The notes beneath the pieces were generated by a model. That model ran no database searches. It was not told the origin of the DNA and was given only the letters and a program-made list of their open reading frames with translations. From Pseudomonadota bacterium (GTDB lineage: Bacteria > Pseudomonadota > Alphaproteobacteria > Rhizobiales > Xanthobacteraceae), in NCBI GenBank assembly GCA_023405565.1, contig JAEXXW010000483.1:1-12092 (forward strand): DNA of 12,092 nt, in the 5' to 3' direction. This document shows, in pieces, positions 6,874 to 12,092 of the stretch. Made by a program: the position numbers and the translations under genes. The stretch's first letter is position 1; every line of letters begins with the position of its first letter.

Positions 6874-7845
6874 CTATAGCCCCGCCTTCAGCTTGTCGAA
6901 TAGCGGGTTGTCCTGCGTGAACACGTAATCGATCTCGCTGACCGAGATCGCCTGCGCACCCTTGTCGCGCAGGAAGTCGGCGAGTGCGAAGACCTGGCCC
7001 GGCGGGCAATGCAGCGTCAGCATGCCGGACGATGTCGGGCCGCCGAACGGCGTGACGATGCCAAAACGTTCACGCGCCTGTTCGAGCAACGCATCGTCGC
7101 AGCCCTTGAAGCGCGTGCGCATCTCGCGGAAGGCGCGGGCGCGATCCTGTCCGGCGATGCGATCGAGGATCATGCGCGCCGTATCGAGCGTGCCGTTGCT
7201 CCAGTCCGCCTTGCGCGAGGCGACGAGATTGGCCTGCGAGCGCAGCATCACGCCGTCTTCGATGATCTTCAGCGCATTGGCGGCAAGCGTGTTGCCGGTC
7301 GTGGTGATGTCGACGATCAGTTCGGCGGTGCCGGCCGCGGGCGCGCCTTCGGTCGCGCCCAGGCTTTCGACGATGCGGTAATCGGCAATGCCGTTCTTCG
7401 CAAAGAAAGCACGCGTCAGGTTCACGTACTTGGTCGCCACCCGCATCTTGCGGTTATGGCGCAGGCGGAACGCGGTCGCGACATCGTCGAGATCGGCCAT
7501 GCTGCGCACATCGATCCAGGCCTGCGGCACTGCGACCACGACATTGGCATAGCCGAAGCGCAAGCCGTCGAGCAGGATCACCCGCGCATCGGCATCGGGC
7601 ATCATCTCGCGCACGAGGTCTTCGCCGGTGACGCCCATATGCGCCGCGCCCTGCGCAAGCTGCGTCGTGATCTCGCTCGCCGAGAGATAGGCGATCTCGA
7701 CGCCATCCATGCCTTCGATCGCACCGCGATAATCGCGCACACCGCGCGACTTGATGAGACGCAGGCCCGCGCGGGCGAAAAAGCTCTCCGCGTTTTCCTG
7801 CAGGCGCCCTTTCGCCGGAACGGCGATGATCAGCGGCGCACTCAT
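6874..7845 (-). CDS. hisG: ATP phosphoribosyltransferase catalytic subunit HisG
   Basis: A 323-residue HisG (EC 2.4.2.17), which joins ATP and PRPP to make phosphoribosyl-ATP, the committed and feedback-controlled step of histidine synthesis. The N-terminus [13 protein letters not shown] (6-18) is the family start. The PRPP-binding signature is [16 protein letters not shown] (175-190), containing DITTTGNTL. Residues from about 230 form an extra C-terminal region ([18 protein letters not shown], then [16 protein letters not shown] and [18 protein letters not shown]) that resembles the ACT-like regulatory domain of long-form HisG. Short-form, HisZ-dependent enzymes are normally ~200-230 residues, so the length is unusual next to a hisZ. 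The start overlaps the hisZ stop (ATGA), and a perfect AGGAGG lies six bases before it, inside hisZ, so the two subunits are translationally coupled. Function is certain; how the complex is regulated is not. Confidence 0.97.
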   Translation of the reverse strand: MSAPLIIAVPAKGRLQENAESFFARAGLRLIKSRGVRDYRGAIEGMDGVEIAYLSASEITTQLAQGAAHMGVTGEDLVREMMPDADARVILLDGLRFGYANVVVAVPQAWIDVRSMADLDDVATAFRLRHNRKMRVATKYVNLTRAFFAKNGIADYRIVESLGATEGAPAAGTAELIVDITTTGNTLAANALKIIEDGVMLRSQANLVASRKADWSNGTLDTARMILDRIAGQDRARAFREMRTRFKGCDDALLEQARERFGIVTPFGGPTSSGMLTLHCPPGQVFALADFLRDKGAQAISVSEIDYVFTQDNPLFDKLKAGL

Positions 7846-9005
7846 GCTGCGCCTCCTGCGAGAGAAACGTCTGCAAGCCGTTCAATCCAGACCGAGAAGC
7901 CCACCGCCGGAATAGGCGAGAGCGATCCAAGGCGCGTCATCAGGTCGTCGTAGCGGCCACCGGCGACGAGCGGTTCGGGCGATGTGCCATCCGTCAGTTC
8001 GAAGACAAAGCCGGTGTAATAGTCCATGCCGCGTCCGAAGGCTGACGAGAAGGTGATGCGGCCGAGATCGATGCCGCGTTTGGTGAGTTCGATATTGCGC
8101 GCGTCGAACAGGTCGAGTGCCGGTGTCAGCACAAGGCCGCCGTCCTTGGCGATCTCGCGCATCGTCGCAGATGCCTCAAGCGGATCGCTGGAGACGGCGA
8201 GGAAGCGCTCCACCAGCCCGCGGGTGTAAGGCGGCAAGCTCGCGAAGGCGCCAAGCGTCGATTGTTCGAGGAAACGATCTGCGATTTCCGCGACCGAGCG
8301 GCCGCCCACAGCGGTGATGCCGGCGATCGAGAGAAGGTCGGTAACAAGCGCATGCGCGGCTTTGGGGTCGGAGCCGGCCAGCGCCGCCAGGACGCCCTGG
8401 TATTCCGGCTTGCTGTGGGCGCCGAGCGTCAGCCGGTCGAGATCCTGTTCGAGCGAGGCCTTGCGGTTGAAGTCCTTCACCAGCCTCCGCTTCCAGGCGG
8501 GGGCAAGATCGAGCGCCGAGACAAGGGCCGTGAACAGCCCGACATCGCCGATCCGGATATCCGGCGCGGAGCGGCCGAAATGCCTGGTGGCCTCAAGGCC
8601 GAGTGCCAGCGTCTCGGCATCGGCCGCAGCTTTGTCAGTGCGGCCGAAGGATTCGATGCCGGCTTGCAGAAATTCACCCGGCAGGCTGCCGCGATCGCGA
8701 AAAACAGGTCCGAGATAACAAAAACCCTCTGCACGCCCCACGGTTGCCGAAGCCAGGTAATCGCGGGAAACGGGAATGGTAAAATCCGGGCGCAGGCACA
8801 ATTCCTCGCCGGATTGGTCGGCAGTCAGGAACAGGCGGCTGCGGATATCCTCACCCGACAGGTCGAGGAACGGCTCGGCTGGCTGCAGGATGGCCGGATG
8901 AGCACGGGCATAGCCGGAGCGTTCGTAAGCAGAAACAAGGGCTTGAGCGGAAACAAGGGTTTCCGCCCGCGGGTCGGGCTGGGATTGTGATATCGATCGA
9001 GACAT
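7842..9005 (-). CDS. hisZ: ATP phosphoribosyltransferase regulatory subunit HisZ
   Basis: A 387-residue paralogue of the histidyl-tRNA synthetase catalytic core that does not charge tRNA but binds HisG and confers activity and histidine sensitivity. Class-II synthetase landmarks are visible: the motif 2 region [13 protein letters not shown] (94-106), a histidine-binding-like [12 protein letters not shown] (324-335), AGGRYDDL (348-355) and the motif 3 region [11 protein letters not shown] (367-377). The C-terminal anticodon-binding domain of true HisS is absent, as expected: the protein ends about ten residues after motif 3. The ATG at 9005 has no clear Shine-Dalgarno, but the N-terminus ([14 protein letters not shown]) has the expected spacing. 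Its stop overlaps hisG by four bases. In many Rhizobiales hisS sits directly upstream, as I recall; here two unrelated genes on the other strand separate them, so hisZG needs its own promoter in 9006-9203. Confidence 0.95.
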   Translation of the reverse strand: MSRSISQSQPDPRAETLVSAQALVSAYERSGYARAHPAILQPAEPFLDLSGEDIRSRLFLTADQSGEELCLRPDFTIPVSRDYLASATVGRAEGFCYLGPVFRDRGSLPGEFLQAGIESFGRTDKAAADAETLALGLEATRHFGRSAPDIRIGDVGLFTALVSALDLAPAWKRRLVKDFNRKASLEQDLDRLTLGAHSKPEYQGVLAALAGSDPKAAHALVTDLLSIAGITAVGGRSVAEIADRFLEQSTLGAFASLPPYTRGLVERFLAVSSDPLEASATMREIAKDGGLVLTPALDLFDARNIELTKRGIDLGRITFSSAFGRGMDYYTGFVFELTDGTSPEPLVAGGRYDDLMTRLGSLSPIPAVGFSVWIERLADVSLAGGAA

Positions 9006-9203
9006 GGCGGCGGGGCTTTAGCACAGGCGATTTAAGGATTCGACGACAGGCCCCAAATGTTTGACGTGAGAGAGGGCATTCCTTAACGGCAGCGGCCTGC
9101 TGTTGTTAACGGGCTGCGAATTCGGCCAGTCACCTTGCTTCTACGCCATCACGAAAAATAAGGAATTGGTTTCTATTCTCGCTGGCCGTTGAGAGCAGCG
9201 ACT
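9006..9203. promoter_or_regulatory. Divergent intergenic region between hisZ and first SnoaL-like gene
   Basis: These 198 bases are noticeably more AT-rich than the flanking genes and must drive hisZG leftward and the SnoaL-like pair rightward. They contain a seven-base inverted repeat TTAAGGA (9032-9038)/TCCTTAA (9080-9086), two TTAACGG direct repeats (9083-9089 and 9106-9112), and plus-strand -35-like sequences TTGACG (9061-9066) and TTGCTT (about 9134). None is followed by a good -10 at 17 bases. No small ORF or RNA gene is evident. Confidence 0.4.
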
Positions 9204-9671
9204 ATGGAAGAGCCTATCTCCCGCAGATTCGTGGATCGCTTCTACGAAGTCTATTCCGGTGCCGATCCACATGCGACCGCAGCGTATCTGGCTGACGATG
9301 TCGAATGGAAGGTGAATGGACCGGTCGACATTTTTCCATTCTGCGGCCATTGGCGCGGCAAGGCGGCAGTGCTGGACTTCCTGACGCGTGTGAGGCCGAC
9401 TTTTTTTGCGAGCAGACGGCTGGAGCCCGACGATGTGGTGATCGATGGCCATCACGTCGCCACGTTTTGCAAGAGCGTCTCAGTCCACGCGCAAACGGGC
9501 CGGACCATCGTGTTCTATTGCGCCCACTTCCTGACCTTCCGGGACCGCAAGCTCACAAATTTGTACTGCATGGCCGACACCTTCGATGCGGTCGAGCAGG
9601 TGGTGGGGCATCGCATCGACGCCTATTACGAGGCGGTCGGCAGCAGTTCCGAGGATATCGTCGCAATATGA
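9204..9671 (+). CDS. SnoaL/NTF2-like protein, first of a tandem pair
   Basis: A 155-residue protein of the NTF2-like superfamily (SnoaL / ketosteroid-isomerase-like cone fold). The typical pattern is present: an N-terminal helix RRFVDRFYEVYSGADPHATAAYL, then DDVEWKVNGPVDIFPFCG and a RGKAAVLDFLTRV helix, followed by strands ending in CAHFLTFRDRKLTNLYCMAD. A C-terminal extension DTFDAVEQVVGHRIDAYY is shared with the next gene. The fold is used for many enzymes (isomerases, cyclases, epoxide hydrolases, dehydratases) and for binding-only proteins, so the reaction cannot be called. There is no signal peptide, so it is probably cytoplasmic. ATG at 9204 is preferred to TTG at 9189; a GAGAG patch lies nine bases upstream of the ATG. 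The stop overlaps the start of the second paralogue (ATGA). Family likely, function unknown. Confidence 0.85.
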   Translation: MEEPISRRFVDRFYEVYSGADPHATAAYLADDVEWKVNGPVDIFPFCGHWRGKAAVLDFLTRVRPTFFASRRLEPDDVVIDGHHVATFCKSVSVHAQTGRTIVFYCAHFLTFRDRKLTNLYCMADTFDAVEQVVGHRIDAYYEAVGSSSEDIVAI

Positions 9672-10183
9672 GTGATGCAGCCGATATCGGCGCGCCGGCG
9701 ACCGACGGCGCCATACCCGAAATGCGCGACTGCATCGCCGCCTTCTATGCGGCCTATCGCTCGCGCGATGTCGAATTGCTGAATGCCATTCTGCATGATC
9801 GCATCGACTGGTTTCTGGCCGGTCCGGCCGATCACTTCGATTTTTATGGCGCACGCCAGGGCAAGGCTGCCGTGATCGAGATCATCACACGCATCATGCC
9901 CTGTTATTTTCACATCACCGATTTCGAGCTGGACCATAGCCTCATCGAGGGCCAGCGCGCATCGGTTCGCGGGCGCGTGCGTGCCCGTCAGCGCGATACC
10001 GGCCGTTCGATTCGATACAGCTTTGCGCATTTTCTGCGCTTCGAAGGCGGCAAGCTGGTTTCGATGCGCGGCGTCGGCGATACATTCGACGTCGCCGAGC
10101 AGGTGGTCGGGCATCCGATCGATGTCAGCCGGGCGATGGAATGTGTCCCGCTCGTGCCCGAGGACGATGTCTCGGCGGTGTGA
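9668..10183 (+). CDS. SnoaL/NTF2-like protein, second of a tandem pair
   Basis: A 171-residue paralogue of the preceding protein with a longer N-terminus (~17 residues). Parallel blocks are MRDCIAAFYAAYRSRDVELLNAIL, DRIDWFLAGPADHFDFYGARQGKAAVIEIITRI, YSFAHFLRFEGGKLVSMRGVGD and DTFDVAEQVVGHPIDV, against RRFVDRFYEVYSG, DDVEWKVNGPVDIFPFCG, CAHFLTFRDRKLT and DTFDAVEQVVGHRIDA in the first. It is clearly an NTF2-like fold arising by duplication and divergence, by eye roughly a third identical. The four-base ATGA overlap, with only a distant GAGGA (12 bases upstream), suggests translation by coupling. NTF2-like proteins are usually dimers, so a heterodimer is plausible. The C-terminal tail ends with VPLVPEDDVSAV. 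It is followed by the palindromic repeat and then the convergent hisS. Function unknown. Confidence 0.87.
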   Translation: MSDAADIGAPATDGAIPEMRDCIAAFYAAYRSRDVELLNAILHDRIDWFLAGPADHFDFYGARQGKAAVIEIITRIMPCYFHITDFELDHSLIEGQRASVRGRVRARQRDTGRSIRYSFAHFLRFEGGKLVSMRGVGDTFDVAEQVVGHPIDVSRAMECVPLVPEDDVSAV

Positions 10184-10202
10184 GCCCAGCAGGTTCTTCG
10201 TC

Positions 10203-10287
10203 GTCATGCGCGGGCTTGACCCGCGCATCCATCTTCAAAATAAACTTTTCAATGGGGACGGATTGCCGGGGCAAGCCCGGCAATGAC
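10203..10287. repeat. Rhizobiales REP-like palindromic element, two hairpins
   Basis: An 85-base imperfect inverted repeat bounded by GTCAT...ATGAC. Each arm is itself a perfect hairpin: ATGCGCGGG-cttga-CCCGCGCAT at 10206-10228 and ATTGCCGGG-gcaag-CCCGGCAAT at 10262-10284, separated by an AT-rich spacer. One frame reads MRGLDPRIH, a peptide often seen in spurious ORFs of Rhizobiales genomes because this repeat is so common. It lies between the second SnoaL-like gene and hisS, starting 20 bases after one stop and ending nine bases before the other, and probably serves as a bidirectional transcription terminator. No transposase is nearby. Confidence 0.8.
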
Positions 10288-10295
10288 AGCTTCGG

Positions 10296-11804
10296 TTACG
10301 CCACCCGCGTCTTGACGCCGTGCCGCGCCAGGATTTCCTGCACGGTCTTCACCATCTGGTCACGGCGCACCTTGCGCTGCGCATCGGCCTGCTTCTGCAG
10401 GTATTCGTCGCGGCCCTTTTCCAGCTTGGACAGCTCGGCACCGAGGATCAGATCCTTCACCACCACCTGTTCGCCCGCCGCATCGTTCTTTTCGTCGCTG
10501 CCCTGAATCACCACACAGGGGGCATTGCGCTTGTCGGCATACTTCATTTGCGGTCCGAACTTTCCTGACCCGAGATACAGCTCGGCGCGGATTCCTGCCT
10601 GACGCAGCTCCGCGACCATCTGCTGATAATCGGCGATTCGGTCCTGATCGAAAACCGTGACGACAACGGGACCGAAACTTGGTTGTGTATCGGCCTTGTT
10701 CACAAGGGCGAGAGCTGCGGCCAGACGCGACACGCCGATGGAAAAGCCGGTTGCGGGTACCGGCTCGCCGCGGAAGCGCGAGACGAGCCCGTCATAGCGC
10801 CCGCCGCCGCCGACCGAGCCGAATCGCACCGGGCGGCCTTTCTCGTCTTTGGTCTCGAGCAGCAACTCAACCTCGTAGACCGGGCCGGTGTAATATTCGA
10901 GGCCGCGCACGACGGACGAATCTACGATGACGCGATCCTCATAGCCTGCAATCGCGACGAGTCCGGCGATCTGACGCAACTCATCGATGCCTTCGAGACC
11001 TTGCTTCGATGTCGCAACTACATTGGCGAGGTTGGCAACGGTCGCATGAGACGTCTCACCCTTCGCTGCAGTGAAGGCGAGCACGTTGTCGATGGCTTCG
11101 TGAGAGAGGCCCGCGCCTTTGGTGAAGTCACCGCTTTCGTCCTTGCGGCCTTCACCGAGCAAGAGCTTCACGCCTTCGGGGCCGAGGCGATCCAGCTTGT
11201 CGATCGCGCGCAGCACGGTGAGCCGCTTGCCGGCATGTTCGTCGCCGCCCAGTCCGATAGACTCGAGAACGCCATCGAGCACCTTGCGGTTGTTCACCTT
11301 GACGATGTAGCTGCCGCGCGGAAGGCCGAGCGCTTCCATCGTGTCGGCGGCCATCATGCAGATCTCGGCGTCAGCGGCCATCGAGGCGGAGCCGACGGTA
11401 TCGGCGTCGAATTGCATGAACTGGCGGAAGCGGCCCGGTCCGGGCTTCTCGTTGCGGAACACATAGCCCTCGCGATAGCTGCGATAGGGCTTGGGCAGCG
11501 CATCGAAATTCTCAGCGACATAACGCGCGAGTGGCGCGGTCAGATCGTAGCGCAGGCTCATCCATTGCTCGTCATCGTCCTGGAACGAGAACACGCCTTC
11601 GTTCGGACGGTCGAGATCGGGCAGGAACTTGCCGAGCGCGTCGGTATATTCGATCGCGGGCGTTTCCACCGGGTCGAAGCCATAATGCTCATAGACCGCG
11701 CGGATCTTCTCCAGCATCGCGCGTGTACCCGCGATCTCGGACGGGGTCCGGTCCACAAGGCCGCGCGGCAGCCGCGCCTTCAGTTTGCTCGGTTTGTCGG
11801 TCAT
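10296..11804 (-). CDS. hisS: Histidyl-tRNA synthetase
   Basis: A 502-residue class-II synthetase (EC 6.1.1.21) that charges tRNA-His in the cytoplasm. Visible landmarks: [15 protein letters not shown] near the N-terminus, [16 protein letters not shown] (84-99), motif 2 [23 protein letters not shown] (113-135), [13 protein letters not shown] (300-312), [13 protein letters not shown] (332-344), motif 3 [11 protein letters not shown] (351-361) and a C-terminal anticodon-binding domain (about 378-465) followed by a charged helical tail. The length exceeds the ~420 of E. coli HisS and fits the divergent alphaproteobacterial type. The frame also opens at TTG 11825 with a GGTAGGA patch ten bases before it, but ATG 11804 gives the usual [15 protein letters not shown] start; neither has an ideal ribosome site. 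It is divergent from the aminotransferase gene and convergent with the SnoaL-like pair. Function certain, start moderately so. Confidence 0.97.
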   Translation of the reverse strand: MTDKPSKLKARLPRGLVDRTPSEIAGTRAMLEKIRAVYEHYGFDPVETPAIEYTDALGKFLPDLDRPNEGVFSFQDDDEQWMSLRYDLTAPLARYVAENFDALPKPYRSYREGYVFRNEKPGPGRFRQFMQFDADTVGSASMAADAEICMMAADTMEALGLPRGSYIVKVNNRKVLDGVLESIGLGGDEHAGKRLTVLRAIDKLDRLGPEGVKLLLGEGRKDESGDFTKGAGLSHEAIDNVLAFTAAKGETSHATVANLANVVATSKQGLEGIDELRQIAGLVAIAGYEDRVIVDSSVVRGLEYYTGPVYEVELLLETKDEKGRPVRFGSVGGGGRYDGLVSRFRGEPVPATGFSIGVSRLAAALALVNKADTQPSFGPVVVTVFDQDRIADYQQMVAELRQAGIRAELYLGSGKFGPQMKYADKRNAPCVVIQGSDEKNDAAGEQVVVKDLILGAELSKLEKGRDEYLQKQADAQRKVRRDQMVKTVQEILARHGVKTRVA

Positions 11805-11857
11805 TGTCTGTTGGTCATCATACAAGGTGGGGGCGTCCTACCAGCCCGTACCCTGCT

Positions 11858-11886
11858 TTGTCATTACTGCTGAAAGCGGATAGTAC
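11858..11886 (+). promoter_or_regulatory. Candidate sigma-70 promoter of aminotransferase gene
   Basis: TTGTCA (11858-11863) matches the -35 consensus at five of six positions and is followed 17 bases later by TAGTAC (11881-11886), which matches the -10 consensus at three of six. The predicted transcription start (about 11893) falls at the edge of the palindrome at 11894-11912. The weak -10 keeps this tentative. Confidence 0.3.
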
Positions 11887-11893
11887 GATCCCG

Positions 11894-11912
11894 CTCAGCC
11901 TTGAAGGCTGAG
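11894..11912. promoter_or_regulatory. Near-perfect palindrome in aminotransferase leader
   Basis: CTCAGCCTT-G-AAGGCTGAG is a nine-base inverted repeat around a single G. In RNA it would form a seven-base-pair stem with a TTGAA loop, 17 bases before the ATG and immediately ahead of the purine-rich GAGAGAAGCGAG. It overlaps a second imperfect inverted repeat (AGCGGAT/ATCCCGCT, 11875-11895). It could be an operator at the transcription start or a hairpin affecting translation. Confidence 0.4.
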
Positions 11913-11929
11913 AGAGAAGCGAGACCACC

Positions 11930-12092
11930 ATGACCCAAGCCGCCCAGAGAACGCCTCAAGCCGCCATCCCCAACGATCTCGAAGCCTTCTGGATGCCGTT
12001 CACGGCCAACCGGGCCTTCAAGGCACGGCCGCGCATGGTCTCGCGCGCCAAGGACATGCATTATTACACACCGGACGGCCGGGCCATCATCG
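11930..12092 (+). CDS. Class-III aminotransferase, beta-alanine/omega-amino acid:pyruvate type, C-terminus beyond window
   Basis: Only the first 54 codons are present and open to the window edge. The segment NDLEAFWMPFTANRAFKARPR, followed by a DMHYYTPDGRAII strand, is the characteristic N-terminus of omega-amino acid (beta-alanine):pyruvate aminotransferases (EC 2.6.1.18 type): the substrate-pocket HWMPFTANR-like motif and then the first beta strands before the conserved Gly-rich region. These PLP enzymes move the amino group of beta-alanine or related omega-amines to pyruvate, giving malonate semialdehyde and alanine. Beta-alanine is also the end product of reductive pyrimidine breakdown, so a link to nucleobase catabolism is possible but unproven. 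The ATG has a GAGAGAAGCGAG purine stretch upstream. The PLP lysine and other catalytic residues lie outside the window. Family likely; exact substrate uncertain. Confidence 0.85.
   Translation, partial: MTQAAQRTPQAAIPNDLEAFWMPFTANRAFKARPRMVSRAKDMHYYTPDGRAII

Noticed and set aside
7009..7953. 314-residue open frame on the plus strand
   Set aside because: It is antisense to hisG and the end of hisZ and has no recognisable domain.
7842..9005. Second histidyl-tRNA synthetase
   Set aside because: It lacks the C-terminal anticodon-binding domain and is coupled to hisG, so it is HisZ.
9305..9667. N-terminal extension of the second SnoaL-like protein (120 residues)
   Set aside because: It overlaps the first SnoaL-like gene in another frame with Arg/Gly-rich shadow composition; the ATG at 9668 gives the proper fold start.
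9981..10286. Small ORF containing MRGLDPRIH
   Set aside because: The peptide comes from translating the palindromic repeat and the end of the SnoaL-like gene in the wrong frame.
10683..11873. 396-residue open frame on the plus strand
   Set aside because: It is the antisense shadow of hisS; the opposite strand encodes an unmistakable synthetase.
11894..11929. Riboswitch (CTGAGAG recalls the TPP element)
   Set aside because: The other conserved parts of the TPP aptamer are absent; only a simple palindrome is seen.

Overview
The window looks like chromosomal DNA from an alphaproteobacterium of the order Rhizobiales, probably the Bradyrhizobium/Rhodopseudomonas/Pseudolabrys side of it. The reasons are high GC with strong GC3 bias in every gene, a hisZ-hisG pair, an alphaproteobacterial-type HisS, a DUF2076 protein, and a two-hairpin intergenic repeat whose translation reads MRGLDPRIH, a signature common in such genomes. 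This placement is inference. There is no tRNA, rRNA, CRISPR array, transposase or phage gene, and no gene-free stretch longer than about 200 bases. Eleven protein genes cover almost everything; the first and last run off the window edges.

Region 1 (1-3370) is an envelope/glycolipid region. On the minus strand, in transcription order, lie a GtrB/ArnC-type polyprenyl-phosphate glycosyltransferase (1686-2750), a YdjC/ChbG/HpnK-family deacetylase (839-1675) and a DUF2076 protein (1-780, C-terminus missing). A GtrA-type four-helix membrane protein (2867-3370) diverges from the glycosyltransferase. Together the first two and GtrA suggest a pathway that builds a lipid-linked sugar, deacetylates it and flips it across the inner membrane, comparable to the FlmF2/NaxD amino-sugar route in Francisella.

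Region 2 (3482-6855, plus strand) is a purine-breakdown cassette: a LysR-type regulator, an NCS2-family urate/xanthine permease and a factor-independent urate oxidase. The regulator probably senses a purine metabolite, the permease brings in urate, and the uricase oxidises it. The later enzymes of the ureide pathway are not here.

Region 3 (6874-11804, minus strand) holds histidine functions. hisZ and hisG overlap by four bases and encode the two subunits of ATP phosphoribosyltransferase, the first step of histidine biosynthesis; hisS encodes histidyl-tRNA synthetase. Between hisS and hisZ, on the opposite strand, sit two translationally coupled paralogous SnoaL/NTF2-like genes (9204-9671 and 9668-10183) of unknown function. 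An 85-base palindromic repeat closes the gap between the second of these and the end of hisS.

Region 4 (11930 to the end) is the start of a class-III aminotransferase of the beta-alanine/omega-amino acid:pyruvate type, transcribed away from hisS. Its leader contains a near-perfect palindrome at the likely transcription start.
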